Notes: generated by a model from the sequence alone, not told the origin. Positions 11,130-20,845 are shown, numbered from the stretch's first letter. The stretch: DNA of 64,000 nucleotides from Sphingomonas sp. (GCF_019635455.1 NZ_JAHBZJ010000001.1:62001-126000); one strand, 5' to 3'. Numbers and translations are program-made.

Positions 11130-12430
11130 CGCAAACGCCCGCCGCACAACCCGCCACGCCGCCCCGGCGCTCAGGCGGCCCCTTTCGCTGGTGGTTCGGC
11201 ATCGCCCTGTGGAAGCGCATCCTGGGCGCGCTGGTGCTCGGCGCCGCGGTCGGGCTGGCATGGGGTGAGGGCGCGACCGCGATCGGCTGGATCGGCGAGC
11301 TGTTCGTACGGCTGATCCGCATGCTCGTCGTGCCGCTCGTCTTTCTGACGATCGCGTCGGGCGTCGCCGCGCTCGCCGATCCCCGCCGGCTCGGCAGTAT
11401 CGGGGTCCGGACGCTGGGCATGTACGTCTTTTCCAGCGCGCTGGCGGTGGTCACCGGGCTGATCGTCGCCAGCATCATCGCCCCGGGCGCGGGCGCGACC
11501 TTTGCCGACGCCATCCCCCGCGCGGTGACCGCCCCCACCGACACCGCGCGCTTCTTCATGGAAATCGTCCCCGACAATCCCGTCGCCGCGATGGCGGAGG
11601 GCAAGACGCTGTCGGTGATCTTCTTCGCGATCCTGGTCGGCGCGGGCGTGATCGCCGCGGGCAAGGGCGCGGAACCGGTGCGCGCCTTCCTCGCCAGCGG
11701 GTCGGACGTCATGCTGAAGATCGTCGGCTTCGTCATGGAAACGGCGCCGATCGGGGTGTTCGCGCTGATCGCGGTCGTGATGGGAACCACCGGCCCGTCC
11801 AGTTTCCTGGCGGTGCTTAAGCTCGGGATCTGCGTCGTCGTCGGTTCGGCGGTGGTCACGTTGCTGATCCACACGCTGCTGATCGTCCGCATCATCGGCT
11901 GGATGCCGATCGTCCCGTTCCTGCGCGGCATCGCGGACGCGATCATGGTCGGGTTCTCCACCGCGTCCAGTTCCGCGACCCTGCCCGTCGCGATCCGGGT
12001 GGCGGAACGCAATCTGGGCGTGTCGCCGCCGATCGCGTCCACCGTGCTGCCGCTGGGCGCGACGATCGGAATGGACGGCGCGGCGATGTATGTGGCGATG
12101 CTGACGCTGTTCACCGCGCAGGCGTTCGGGGTCGATCTGTCCGCCGCCGACTATCTGGTCATCGCCGCGACGACCACCATCGTCGCGATGGGGGTCGCGC
12201 CGGTGCCGTCGGGATCGCTGTTCGTGCTGGCCGCGGTGCTGCACGCGATTGGCGTCACGCCCGAACAGACCGCGATCGTCGTCGGGTTCGTGCTGCCGTT
12301 CGACCGGATTCTCGACATGACGCGGACCATCCCCAACGTCACCGTCGATCTCGCCACCGCGGTGGTGGTGGCCAAATGGGAGGGCGAACTGGATCAAGAG
12401 GCGTTCAAATCCGCCCGCGATCTGGCATAG
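11126..12430 (+). CDS. dicarboxylate/amino-acid:cation symporter (DAACS family)
   Basis: This gene encodes 434 residues. It is a multi-spanning inner-membrane carrier of the glutamate transporter fold. Recognisable parts are the early helix LWKRILGALVLGAAVGLAWG, the motif RMLVVPLVFLTIASG, the re-entrant loop STASSSATLPV and the signature GATIGMDGAAMYVAMLTLF. The usual NMDG-type motif is here GMDG. I chose the ATG at 11126 because it forms an ATGA overlap with the upstream stop; in-frame ATGs at 11111 and 11117 also exist. Its place in the cluster suggests uptake of the amino acids released outside the cell. Confidence 0.93.
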   Translation: MTQTPAAQPATPPRRSGGPFRWWFGIALWKRILGALVLGAAVGLAWGEGATAIGWIGELFVRLIRMLVVPLVFLTIASGVAALADPRRLGSIGVRTLGMYVFSSALAVVTGLIVASIIAPGAGATFADAIPRAVTAPTDTARFFMEIVPDNPVAAMAEGKTLSVIFFAILVGAGVIAAGKGAEPVRAFLASGSDVMLKIVGFVMETAPIGVFALIAVVMGTTGPSSFLAVLKLGICVVVGSAVVTLLIHTLLIVRIIGWMPIVPFLRGIADAIMVGFSTASSSATLPVAIRVAERNLGVSPPIASTVLPLGATIGMDGAAMYVAMLTLFTAQAFGVDLSAADYLVIAATTTIVAMGVAPVPSGSLFVLAAVLHAIGVTPEQTAIVVGFVLPFDRILDMTRTIPNVTVDLATAVVVAKWEGELDQEAFKSARDLA

Positions 12431-12438
12431 CGGTGGCG

Positions 12439-14154
12439 ATGCGCCTTCGATCCTTCACCTTCGCCCTTGCACTGGCCGCACTCGCCGGTTGCGCGCCCCG
12501 CCCCGCCCCGCAGGCTGAGGCCCCGCCCCCCGCCATAAGCGCGCCGACGACCGAGCGGCAGGCGTTCGTCGCCGCCGCGCACCCGCTCGCGGTAGAGGCC
12601 GGCCTCAACGTTCTGCGCCGGGGCGGCAGCGCCGTCGATGCCGCCGTCGCGATCCAGGCGATGCTGAGCCTGGTCGAACCGCAAAGTTCGGGCATGGGCG
12701 GCGGCGCGTTCATGGTCCGCTACGATGCGAAGACCAGGGCCGTCACCGTGTATGACGGGCGCGAAACCGCGCCTGCCGGCGCCACGCCCGACATGTTCAT
12801 GGGCGCCGACGGCAAGCCGCTGCCCTTCGCCACCGCCGTGCTGTCGGGGCGCGCGACCGGCGTTCCCGGCGCGGTCGGCATGCTGGCCCGCGCGCAGAAG
12901 GAACATGGCCGCCTGCCGTGGCGCGACCTGTTCGATGACGCGATCGCGACCGCGGACAAGGGGTTCACCGTGACCCAGCGGCTCGGCCGCATGCTCGCCG
13001 GCCCCTATCCGCAAAATGCCGCCCCGGACGTCATCGCCTATTTCCGGAACGATCGGGGGGAAAGGATCCGCGCCGGCGATACGCTGCGCAATCCGGCCTA
13101 TGCGGCGTTCCTGCGCCGGCTTGCCGCACAGGGCAGCGACGCGCTCTACAAGGGCGAAACCGCGCGCCGCATCGTCGCGCGCGTGGCGCAAGGGGCGTTG
13201 CCCGGCACGATCACCGAAGCCGATCTGGCAGGCTATCGGCCGGTCGAGCGCACGGCGATCTGCAACCCTTATCGCGTCTATATCCTCTGCGCGCCGCCCC
13301 CGCCCTCGTCTGGCGTCGGCCTGCTGCAATTGATGGCGATGATCGAGCGGACCGATATCGGCGCGCGCGGTCCCGCCGATCCGCTCGCCTGGGTCAAATA
13401 TGCCGAGGCCAGCCGGATCATGTACGCCGATCGCGACGCCTATGTCGGCGATGTTCCCGGCGTGCCGGTGAAGGGCATGCTCGACGCCGCCTATGTCGCC
13501 AGCCGCGCCGCGCTGATCGGCGACATGGCCGGTCCGCCGCCGACCGCCGGTACGCCGCCGGGCGCCAGGTCGGCGCGGATCGATGCCACCAACGAAGTCC
13601 CCGGCACGTCGCACTTCATCGTCATCGATGGCGAGGGCAATGCGGTGTCGATGACCACCACAGTCGAGAGCATTTTCGGCAGCGGTCGCATGGTCGATGG
13701 ATTTTTCCTCAACAACCAGATGACCGATTTCTCGTTCGTTCCCACCGGCCCGAACGCCGTGGCCCCGGGAAAACGGCCGCGTTCGTCGATGGTGCCGACC
13801 GTGATCCTGCATCCCGATCACCGGCTCGCCGGCGCGGTCGGGTCGCCGGGGGGCAATGCGATCCTCGCCTATGTGTCGAAGACGCTGGTCGGGATGATCG
13901 ACTGGAAATTGCCCGTGGCCGACGCGATCGCGCTGCCGAACCTGGTCGCGCGCGGCAGCAATTTCAACGGCGAGGCCGACAAGTTCGCTCCGCCGCTGCT
14001 GGCGGCGATGGCGGCGCGCGGCGTCACCGTGCGCTCCGGATCGGGTGAGGATTCGGGGATCCAGGCGGTGCTGATCCATGACGGCCGGTTCGATGGCGGG
14101 GCCGACCCCCGGCGCGACGGGATCGTCCGCACGATCGCCGTCCCGGCGCGATAG
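12439..14154 (+). CDS. ggt: gamma-glutamyltransferase, lipoprotein
   Basis: This gene encodes 571 residues. The signal ends in the lipobox LAALAGC, so the enzyme is probably anchored in the envelope. The family start AAHPLAVEAGLNVLRRGGSA is followed by the large-subunit core. The proenzyme should cleave itself before Thr390 in VPGTSHFIVIDGEG, the N-terminal nucleophile of the small subunit. The oxyanion region is GSPGGNAILAYV. It splits gamma-glutamyl amides such as glutathione. It starts nine bases after the symporter stop, which fits a peptide-scavenging operon. Confidence 0.93.
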   Translation: MRLRSFTFALALAALAGCAPRPAPQAEAPPPAISAPTTERQAFVAAAHPLAVEAGLNVLRRGGSAVDAAVAIQAMLSLVEPQSSGMGGGAFMVRYDAKTRAVTVYDGRETAPAGATPDMFMGADGKPLPFATAVLSGRATGVPGAVGMLARAQKEHGRLPWRDLFDDAIATADKGFTVTQRLGRMLAGPYPQNAAPDVIAYFRNDRGERIRAGDTLRNPAYAAFLRRLAAQGSDALYKGETARRIVARVAQGALPGTITEADLAGYRPVERTAICNPYRVYILCAPPPPSSGVGLLQLMAMIERTDIGARGPADPLAWVKYAEASRIMYADRDAYVGDVPGVPVKGMLDAAYVASRAALIGDMAGPPPTAGTPPGARSARIDATNEVPGTSHFIVIDGEGNAVSMTTTVESIFGSGRMVDGFFLNNQMTDFSFVPTGPNAVAPGKRPRSSMVPTVILHPDHRLAGAVGSPGGNAILAYVSKTLVGMIDWKLPVADAIALPNLVARGSNFNGEADKFAPPLLAAMAARGVTVRSGSGEDSGIQAVLIHDGRFDGGADPRRDGIVRTIAVPAR

Positions 14155-14164
14155 CTCCGGCCGT

Positions 14165-15340
14165 CTAGCGCAGCGCCGTCACCCGCGGATCGGTCCCGCA
14201 TGCCGCCAGACGCGCGTCGGCGACCGGCGGCGGCGGCGGGGTCACGGCCGGAATGTCCCAGGCGCGCCCGATATTCTGTGGCGCGAACCTTCCGGACGTG
14301 TCCCCCGCGCATGCCTGAAGCGCGCGCAGCATCCGGGGCGGCGTCCAATATCCCTCCCACGACAGGCGGAACGTCCCCCAGTGGATCGGCAGCGTCGTCG
14401 GGCGTCCAAGCCGGTTCCAGACGCGGATCGCATCCATCGGGCCGATATGGCTGCCGATCCCCATCTGCCCCTCCTGAAAGCGGAATGCGCCGATCGGCAG
14501 CATCGCGAAGCGGATCGGGCCATAGCCCGCCGCCGCGTCCGCCCAGCGATAGTCGCCGGCCCCGGTATCGCCGGCAAAGAAGATATTCCCCCCTGGCAGG
14601 CGGATGACGAAGCTCGACCACAGCGCCCGGTTGCGATCGGCGAACCAGCGGCTTCCCCAATGATGATTGCGCGTCGCCACGACCTCGATCCCGTCGCGAA
14701 CCGGAACCCGCCTTCCCCACTCCACCCCCCGCGCCGCGATCCCGGCGGTGCGCAATATGGTGTCGTTGCCCAGGCTGGTGACGATCAGCGGACGGTCCCG
14801 CGCCCACAGGCGCTTGAGCGTCGTGAGGTCCATATGGTCATAATGATTGTGGCTCACCAGAACGAGATCGATCTTCGGCAGCCGTTCGAACGCGATGCCG
14901 GGCGCCGCAACCCGGCGTGGGCCGAACCTGTCGAACGGCCCGGCCACGTCGCTCCAGATCGGGTCGGTGAGGATGTTGAGGCCATCGGTCTGGATGAGCA
15001 CCGTGGCGTGACCGACCCAGGTGACGCGCATCGCGCCGCCCTCCACCCGCTCGGGCGGTCGATCCTGTTCCGTCCCGATCCGCGCGGGCCATTCGGGCCG
15101 ATCATCCCCGGCGAGATAGCGCAGCAGAAATCCGGACCGGTTTCCGCCCGTCGGCGGGCGCACCGTATCCTCGCCATCCGGATTGAAGAACCGCGCGCCG
15201 TCGAAATGGCCGCTCACCGCGCCGCGATAATAGATGCGGTCGAGGAACTGCGGCGCGGCACTGGCGACCAGGCAGAATGTGATGATGAGCCAGAGGAGGA
15301 TTTGTCCGGCCCGGAGCAGAGCCGTCTTGAACGCGTGCAT
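14165..15340 (-). CDS. metallo-beta-lactamase-fold hydrolase, NAPE-PLD-like, membrane-anchored
   Basis: This gene encodes 391 residues. One N-terminal membrane helix (LLWLIITFCLVASAAPQFL, about 14-32) is followed by a beta-lactamase-like domain. The zinc motif is SHNHYDHMD, preceded by TWVGHATVLIQTDGLNILTD. Later metal ligands are in HHWGSRW and FAGDTG. The closest pattern is that of N-acyl-phosphatidylethanolamine phospholipase D relatives and UlaG-like lactonases. The domain probably faces the periplasm. It is convergent with ggt (gap 10 bp). The substrate is unknown. Confidence 0.88.
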   Translation of the reverse strand: MHAFKTALLRAGQILLWLIITFCLVASAAPQFLDRIYYRGAVSGHFDGARFFNPDGEDTVRPPTGGNRSGFLLRYLAGDDRPEWPARIGTEQDRPPERVEGGAMRVTWVGHATVLIQTDGLNILTDPIWSDVAGPFDRFGPRRVAAPGIAFERLPKIDLVLVSHNHYDHMDLTTLKRLWARDRPLIVTSLGNDTILRTAGIAARGVEWGRRVPVRDGIEVVATRNHHWGSRWFADRNRALWSSFVIRLPGGNIFFAGDTGAGDYRWADAAAGYGPIRFAMLPIGAFRFQEGQMGIGSHIGPMDAIRVWNRLGRPTTLPIHWGTFRLSWEGYWTPPRMLRALQACAGDTSGRFAPQNIGRAWDIPAVTPPPPPVADARLAACGTDPRVTALR

Positions 15341-15392
15341 CCCACGCTATGTCGGTTCTGGCTTCGTCATTGGCAAGACGCATCGGCCCGGC

Positions 15393-16775
15393 TCAGGACG
15401 GTTCCGCATAGGCGATCTGCATCACGCCCCAGTGGCGCCCGTTGACATGGATCGACGTAATCATCTGCTTGAGCAGCACGACGCCGCCATCGCTGGTCGG
15501 GCGGCGATACGCCTTCAGGCAAAAGGGCTCCGTCAGCAGGCAGAGCCGCCGCGTATCGGGAAAGTCGAAAAAGATGCCGCAGCGCGAATGTTCGCTGTTC
15601 CACTCCGTCGCGCCTGCCCGCTGCGGCTGCGAGCGTTCGGGCATCGCGACGGCGGCAAAGGCGTTGCGGTCGGTCAGGGTCATTCCGAAAAAGCCCGGCA
15701 GGCTGCGTGCGCGCTCCTGAAATGGTCGCGCCGCCGGAACGATGATCGGCTGAACCGGATGGCGGAACTGCGCCGGATCGGTGCCGGGAATGGGCGTATA
15801 GCCGTCGCCCAGCAGCGTCTCCATGCTGATACGCCCGTCGGCCACCGCACGCTCCAGTTCGGCGGCGACGGCGCGCGTCGCCTCCAGCGCGAAATTCACA
15901 TAGGGCGAATCGGCGGTATCGACGCCGCTGACCGCGAAATGCTGCAACAGCTGGTTGGTATCGTCGCTCACCGTCAACAGGCGGTCGGACAGGCGTTGCA
16001 GGCCATCGGCATTGGCGCTGGAATTGGCGGAGAGCGCGCCAAGCCCGTTGCGGATCGTCGCCACGGCATCGACCATCGACGTGACGCGATCGCTCACCTG
16101 ATCGCTGCTGTCCGACAATTCGTGGACGATGGCGCCAAGGCGCGCGACCAGATCCTCGATCTGCTTGCTTCCCTGATGCGCCGAACGGGCGGTATCGACG
16201 CCGCTCGCGATGCGGCCCAGCATCCCCGCCGCCTCGCCGGACAGGGCCGCGATCGAACGTTCGATGGTCCGGGTCGCGCTGCTCGTTTCCTGCGCCAGCT
16301 TCTTGACCTCGCTCGCGACCACCGCAAAGCCGCGCCCGGCATCGCCGGCACGGGCCGCCTCGATCGTCGCGTTGAGCGCCAGCAAATTGGTCTGGCTGGC
16401 GATGCCGCCGATCATCTGGGTCACCTGGCTCACGCTGGCCAGCGCGTCGTTGAATGCGCCAAGGCCGGCGTGAATCTGGCTGACCTGATCGATCAGTTCG
16501 ACCACATTGGCCGAGGCGTCGGCGATCTGGCGGGTCGATACGTCGATCACCTGGCGCGCGCCCGCAGTGCTCAGCCGCACCTCATTCGCCACCACGGCGA
16601 CATTCTGACCATCCCCGGCCAGCCGCACCGATTCGCTGCCGATCGTCTCGATCGTGTTCGCCTGTGCCGTGACCCGTTGCGCGAGTTCGCTGATATCCGC
16701 CTGAAGATCGAGCGTGCGGATGCCGAGTTCGCCCGACATCTTCGCCGCCTTCCTTACCGTCGCCGAAAGATCCAC
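15393..16775 (-). CDS. soluble methyl-accepting chemotaxis protein
   Basis: This gene encodes 460 residues. There is no transmembrane helix or HAMP domain, so the receptor is cytosolic. The signalling hairpin at 121-165 has the conserved core [20 protein letters not shown]. It is flanked by coiled-coil helices. The C-terminal part, from about residue 340, is a separate sensor-like region with conserved [15 protein letters not shown] and [14 protein letters not shown] segments, resembling a PAS or Cache-like fold. The ligand is unknown. No che genes lie in the window. Confidence 0.88.
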   Translation of the reverse strand: MDLSATVRKAAKMSGELGIRTLDLQADISELAQRVTAQANTIETIGSESVRLAGDGQNVAVVANEVRLSTAGARQVIDVSTRQIADASANVVELIDQVSQIHAGLGAFNDALASVSQVTQMIGGIASQTNLLALNATIEAARAGDAGRGFAVVASEVKKLAQETSSATRTIERSIAALSGEAAGMLGRIASGVDTARSAHQGSKQIEDLVARLGAIVHELSDSSDQVSDRVTSMVDAVATIRNGLGALSANSSANADGLQRLSDRLLTVSDDTNQLLQHFAVSGVDTADSPYVNFALEATRAVAAELERAVADGRISMETLLGDGYTPIPGTDPAQFRHPVQPIIVPAARPFQERARSLPGFFGMTLTDRNAFAAVAMPERSQPQRAGATEWNSEHSRCGIFFDFPDTRRLCLLTEPFCLKAYRRPTSDGGVVLLKQMITSIHVNGRHWGVMQIAYAEPS

Positions 16776-16955
16776 GCCCGTCTCCGCAAAAGGTTCGCGG
16801 CTCTCCCGCTTTCGCGCAACAGTGGCGCAGATAGGTTAAATCCGCGCTAAGCCTCCTCCACAAATCCCTGATTTTACGCGCGAAGATTAAGGCTGCGGCT
16901 TGTATTTTCCTGCCCGATCCGTTCTGATCCTGTCGGGAAAGGTGGACGCGGTACG

Positions 16956-17633
16956 ATGACGATACATCCCTTTGTCCTGTCCATCATCGCACTTGCCGCT
17001 CCGGCACCGGTCGAGACGGTCGATCCGGTCGCGCAAGCCGTCGAGCGGGCCGAACGGCTCGTCCGCGAAAAGCGGGCCGGATCCGCGCTGGCCGAAATCG
17101 AGCGCGTCCTGCCGGGGATCGACGCGTCGATCGAAACGGCGCGCGCCAGGGGCCTGGTCTTCTGCGCCGCCGACCGCGACGAAATGGCGACCTATGCGGC
17201 GATGGGAAGCGACAGCCGCCAGACCTCGACCGTGTTCACCGATCCGGTCTGCGAGGCGATGTACCTGCACGGCTATATCCTGGCCGAGCTCGACCGCCTG
17301 CCCGAAGCGACCGCGGTGCTCGAAAAGCTCAGTGCGATGGCGCCGCGCAACGGCCGGTATCTGGCGGAACTCGGCTACACCTATCGCTCCCGTGACCTGG
17401 TCAAGGCACGGGCCGTCTATGTGCGCGCGATCGAGGCGGGAAAGCTGACCGTCGACAAGGCGCGCGGTGCGCACGATCAGGCCCATGGCTTGCGCGGGCT
17501 TGGCTGGGTCCTGATCGAACAGGGCGACTGGGAGGGGGCCGAGCGCGCCTATCGTGACTCGCTCAAGCTTGAGCCGGACAACGCGATCGCGACGTCCGAA
17601 CTCAAATATATTGCCGAGAACCGCCCCAAATAG
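16956..17633 (+). CDS. TPR-repeat protein, exported
   Basis: This gene encodes 225 residues. The start MTIHPFVLSIIALAAPAPVE could be a short signal peptide. The remainder is alpha-helical, with at least three TPR-like units between about 85 and 220: GYILAELDRLPEATAVLEKL, AELGYTYRSRDLVKARAVY, and GLGWVLIEQGDWEGAERAYR. Such repeats bind partner proteins. It is convergent with the small membrane protein gene at 17640 (gap 6 bp). No function can be assigned. Confidence 0.75.
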   Translation: MTIHPFVLSIIALAAPAPVETVDPVAQAVERAERLVREKRAGSALAEIERVLPGIDASIETARARGLVFCAADRDEMATYAAMGSDSRQTSTVFTDPVCEAMYLHGYILAELDRLPEATAVLEKLSAMAPRNGRYLAELGYTYRSRDLVKARAVYVRAIEAGKLTVDKARGAHDQAHGLRGLGWVLIEQGDWEGAERAYRDSLKLEPDNAIATSELKYIAENRPK

Positions 17634-17639
17634 CCGCGC

Positions 17640-18155
17640 CTAGAGGTCGCGTCCGTCGCGCGGGCGCGCGCCGATCGTTTCGCGCAGAAACGCCAGCATC
17701 TCCTCCCGGTCGCCACGCGTCTGCGCCCGTGTCATGCCGATCATCGCGCCGGCCATGGCAAGCATCAGGCCGGGAATGGCGACGAAGCCAAGACCCGTCC
17801 AGCGGGTCGCTCCCGACGACGAGAGGAGCAGGATCAGTCCGAACGCCAGGAACAGGCTGACGAAGGTGACCCAGCATCCCATGAACAGCCCCACCGATCG
17901 CGGCGCACCGATGCGACCGCGCAGGCGCGTGCCGCCCTCGAACGGGTCGAGCCGGGCCTTCAGCAGCGGCTTGAAATCATTGCGGGTGCGCGGGCGATGG
18001 ACCCACAATGTCATTTCGCGATCGGTGCCGTTGCCGGTCACGCATCGCGGCGCATCCACGGTCAGGACCGCCACCTTTTCCTTGAGGCGGGTCGCCGCAG
18101 CGACCGGCGACATCGGGGAGACAAGATCGATCCGCACGCCGCGCAGCTTGCACAT
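17640..18155 (-). CDS. two-helix membrane protein of unknown function
   Basis: This gene encodes 171 residues. The N-terminal half is soluble and beta-rich, with the segment DREMTLWVHRPRTRNDFKP. Two hydrophobic helices follow: SVGLFMGCWVTFVSLFLAFG, and a second around LGFVAIPGLMLAMAGAMIGM. The C-terminal tail is short and charged. The pattern (soluble domain, helix pair, tail with EEMLAFLRETIGA) recurs in small uncharacterised sphingomonad proteins. It is the last gene of the probable fumarase operon, 22 bp after the shortened permease. Confidence 0.7.
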   Translation of the reverse strand: MCKLRGVRIDLVSPMSPVAAATRLKEKVAVLTVDAPRCVTGNGTDREMTLWVHRPRTRNDFKPLLKARLDPFEGGTRLRGRIGAPRSVGLFMGCWVTFVSLFLAFGLILLLSSSGATRWTGLGFVAIPGLMLAMAGAMIGMTRAQTRGDREEMLAFLRETIGARPRDGRDL

Positions 18156-18177
18156 CGGCCGGCGAATGTCGATCGGG

Positions 18178-18798
18178 TCACAGCGCGCCGACGAGCGCGC
18201 CCACCACCCCGCCAGTCACCAGCGCCAGACCGGCGACCTCGCCGCGCGTCACCCGCTCGCCAAGATAGAAATGGCCAAAACTCATCGTGAAGGCGACCTC
18301 GATCTGGCCGACCACGCGGACCAGCGCCACCGGCGCGGTCGCGAAACCGGTGAACCAGCACGCCGAACCGAGCGAGGAGAGCAGCCCCACCTGGCCCGAA
18401 ATCCGCCATGTCCGAAAGACGCCGGCGATCTGGCCGGGTTCGCGCATGGCCAGATACGCGCCCTGCACCGCTTCGGTCTTCGAATAGGCGGTGCCGACAA
18501 CGAAATTGCGGTGATCGAACGCCATCAGCAACAGGTTGGTGGCAACGATCTGCGCCAGGCCGCCCGCCGCGCAATAGACGGGCAGCCAGCCCCCCAGCAC
18601 CGGCACCGCCGCCGGAACCAACAGGAACTGATAGGCCGCCGCCATCGCCAGCGCGAACGGCAGGCCATAGAGATAGCGGACCAGCCCCGCCGCATTGATC
18701 GACAGCTGCCGCCCGACGCGGCGCTGCACGGCGGTGCGCCACGGCTGAAAGATCGCCGCGACCAGCGTGGCGGGAAGCCAGATCGGTGACGTAATCAT
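18178..18798 (-). CDS. DMT/EamA-type permease, internally shortened
   Basis: This gene encodes 206 residues, whereas full EamA permeases have about 280-300. The N-terminal half reads as a normal start of the fold (TSPIWLPATLVAAIFQPWRT, then LAQIVATNLLLMAFDHRNFV and GTAYSKTEAVQGA). It then passes straight to a segment that belongs near the end of the second half (SLGSACWFTGFATAPVALVR, then ERVTRGEVAGLALVTGGVVG). About 80-90 residues around the centre are missing without a frameshift. It could be a decayed gene or a functional short version. The start overlaps the previous stop (ATGA at 18795-18798). Confidence 0.65.
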   Translation of the reverse strand: MITSPIWLPATLVAAIFQPWRTAVQRRVGRQLSINAAGLVRYLYGLPFALAMAAAYQFLLVPAAVPVLGGWLPVYCAAGGLAQIVATNLLLMAFDHRNFVVGTAYSKTEAVQGAYLAMREPGQIAGVFRTWRISGQVGLLSSLGSACWFTGFATAPVALVRVVGQIEVAFTMSFGHFYLGERVTRGEVAGLALVTGGVVGALVGAL

Positions 18799-19289
18799 CG
18801 CGGCCAGACCCGGGTGGCGATGCTTCTGAACTGAGTGATCGCAAGCGCGCTGCGCTTCTGCTTCGCCTCCGACAGACCCGCCAGCCGCGCCGCCACCGCA
18901 CCCTCTGTCGCCTCCCAGATCTCCAGCGCTTCCATCGTCTCGCGGTCGAGCAGGACGAGCAGGACGATGTCGAACCTGTCGCCGCATTTGATCGACGGAC
19001 ATGGCCCGCGATACCGGTCGCGTGGATCGACCGCGCGCCCCTTCACCTGGACGCGAAGCCGGACCCCATCGCGCAACTGTATCGCATCATGGCCTGCGGT
19101 GCGGGGTGGAACCAGATTCAGCCCCAGCTTCTCGGCAGCCTCCAGCTCGGCCACCTCACCGGTAACGCCCAGCGGCTTGCCGGTCGCGCGATAGTAACGC
19201 GCGGCGAGCGCCTGCGCCTCGCGGATCAGCTGCCGGACCTGCGCGTCGTCGCGTTCGGGGTCCGACGCACCCTCGGTCATGCCGGTCAC
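18795..19289 (-). CDS. uncharacterised protein with a possible nuclease-like core
   Basis: This gene encodes 164 residues. An N-terminal helix (REAQALAARYYRATGKPLGV) precedes GEVAELEAAEKLGLNLV, then RDGVRLRVQVKGRAVDPRDR and DRFDIVLLVLLDRETMEALE. The order Glu, Asp, and x-Val-Lys-Gly-Arg beside a beta strand resembles the PD-(D/E)xK restriction-endonuclease fold, but I cannot assign a family. It overlaps the fumarase stop by four bases and the shortened permease start by four, so all three are co-transcribed. Confidence 0.75.
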   Translation of the reverse strand: MTGMTEGASDPERDDAQVRQLIREAQALAARYYRATGKPLGVTGEVAELEAAEKLGLNLVPPRTAGHDAIQLRDGVRLRVQVKGRAVDPRDRYRGPCPSIKCGDRFDIVLLVLLDRETMEALEIWEATEGAVAARLAGLSEAKQKRSALAITQFRSIATRVWPR

Positions 19290-20806
19290 ATCTTTTCCAG
19301 CAGTCCCTCCGCCGCGATTTTCTCCCGCCAGACCAACGGGGCGAGCTGATGGACGTTGTTGCCCTCGCTATCCACCGCGACGGTCACCGGGAAATCGGCG
19401 ACCTCGAACTCGTAGATCGCTTCCATCCCCAGATCCTCGAATCCGACGACCCTGCTGCCCTTGATCGCCCGCGCGACGAGATAGGCCGCGCCGCCGACCG
19501 CCATCAGATAGGCGCTTTTGTGATCGCGGATCGCCTCGGTCGCGGCCGGACCGCGCTCGGCCTTGCCGACCATCGCGAGCAGCCCCTGGTCCAGCATCAT
19601 GCGGGTAAATTTGTCCATCCGCGTCGCGGTGGTCGGACCGGCCGGTCCCACCACTTCCTCGCCGACCGGATCGACCGGGCCGACATAATAGATGACGCGG
19701 CCCCTGAACTCGACCGGCAGTTCCTCGCCGGCCGCGAGCATGTCGGCGATCCGCTTGTGCGCGGCGTCGCGCCCGGTGAGCATCTTGCCGTTGAGCAGCA
19801 GCCGGTCGCCCTGTTTCCAGCCCCGCACCACTTCCGGCGTCAGACTGTCCAGATCGACGCGGATCGCCGCCTTGTCCGGCGTCCAGTTGACGTCGGGCCA
19901 TGCGTCCAGCTTCGGCGCTTCCAGATAGGCCGGGCCGGAACCGTCGAGCGTGAAATGGGCGTGGCGGGTGGCGGCGCAATTGGGGATCATCGCCACCGGC
20001 TTGCCCGCCGCGTGGCAGGGCGCGTCCATGATCTTGACGTCAAGGATGGTGGAAAGGCCGCCCAGCCCCTGCGCACCGATGCCCAGCGCATTGACCTTGT
20101 CGAAAATCTCGATGCGCAGCGCCTCGATATCGGTCTGCGGCCCGCGCGCTTTCAGCTGGCCCATGTCGATCGGATCCATCAGCGCCTTCTTGGCGAGCAG
20201 CACGCAATGTTCGGCGGTGCCGCCGATGCCGATGCCCAGCATGCCGGGGGGACACCAGCCCGCGCCCATCTGCGGCAGCATTTCGACCACCCAATCGACG
20301 ATCGAATCGCTGGGGTTCATCATCTTGAACTTCGACTTGTTCTCGCTGCCGCCGCCCTTGGCCGCGACGTCGATGCTCACCGTGTTGCCCGGCACCATCT
20401 CGACATGCAGGACGCAGGGCGTGTTGTCGCGGGTGTTGCGGCGGGTGAAGGCGGGATCGGCCAGCACCGAGGCGCGCAGCTTGTTCTCCGGGTGCAGATA
20501 GGCGCGCCGCACCCCTTCATCGATCACGTCCTGCAACGCGCGCGAATTGTCGTCGAGCCGGCAGTCCATGCCCCATTTGACAAAGACGTTGACGATGCCG
20601 GTATCCTGACAGATCGGCCGATGCCCCTCCGCACACATCCGGCTGTTGGTCAGGATCTGCGCGATCGCGTCCTTTGCCGCCGGCGCCCGTTCCGCCGCAT
20701 ATGCCGCGCCCAGCGCGCGGATATAGTCCATCGGATGATAGTAGCTGATGAACTGCAACGCGTCGGCGACGCTGTCGATCAGATCGTCGGTCTTGATGGT
20801 AACCAT
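19286..20806 (-). CDS. fumA: fumarate hydratase, class I (iron-sulfur)
   Basis: This gene encodes 506 residues, the size of single-chain class I fumarases. The enzyme hydrates fumarate to malate in the citric acid cycle using an oxygen-sensitive [4Fe-4S] cluster. Signatures are RPICQDTGIVNVFVKWG (a cluster Cys), GAGWCPPGMLGIGIGGTAEH and the C-terminal domain GRVIYYVGPVDPVGEEVVG with GPTTATRMDKF. I chose the ATG at 20806 because the protein then starts as family members do; the in-frame extension upstream is low-complexity. Aconitase is also in this window, but far away. Confidence 0.95.
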   Translation of the reverse strand: MVTIKTDDLIDSVADALQFISYYHPMDYIRALGAAYAAERAPAAKDAIAQILTNSRMCAEGHRPICQDTGIVNVFVKWGMDCRLDDNSRALQDVIDEGVRRAYLHPENKLRASVLADPAFTRRNTRDNTPCVLHVEMVPGNTVSIDVAAKGGGSENKSKFKMMNPSDSIVDWVVEMLPQMGAGWCPPGMLGIGIGGTAEHCVLLAKKALMDPIDMGQLKARGPQTDIEALRIEIFDKVNALGIGAQGLGGLSTILDVKIMDAPCHAAGKPVAMIPNCAATRHAHFTLDGSGPAYLEAPKLDAWPDVNWTPDKAAIRVDLDSLTPEVVRGWKQGDRLLLNGKMLTGRDAAHKRIADMLAAGEELPVEFRGRVIYYVGPVDPVGEEVVGPAGPTTATRMDKFTRMMLDQGLLAMVGKAERGPAATEAIRDHKSAYLMAVGGAAYLVARAIKGSRVVGFEDLGMEAIYEFEVADFPVTVAVDSEGNNVHQLAPLVWREKIAAEGLLEKM

Positions 20807-20845
20807 GGCCCGTCCATTTGCTCGTGTCGCGGGTTCCTTTAGCGG

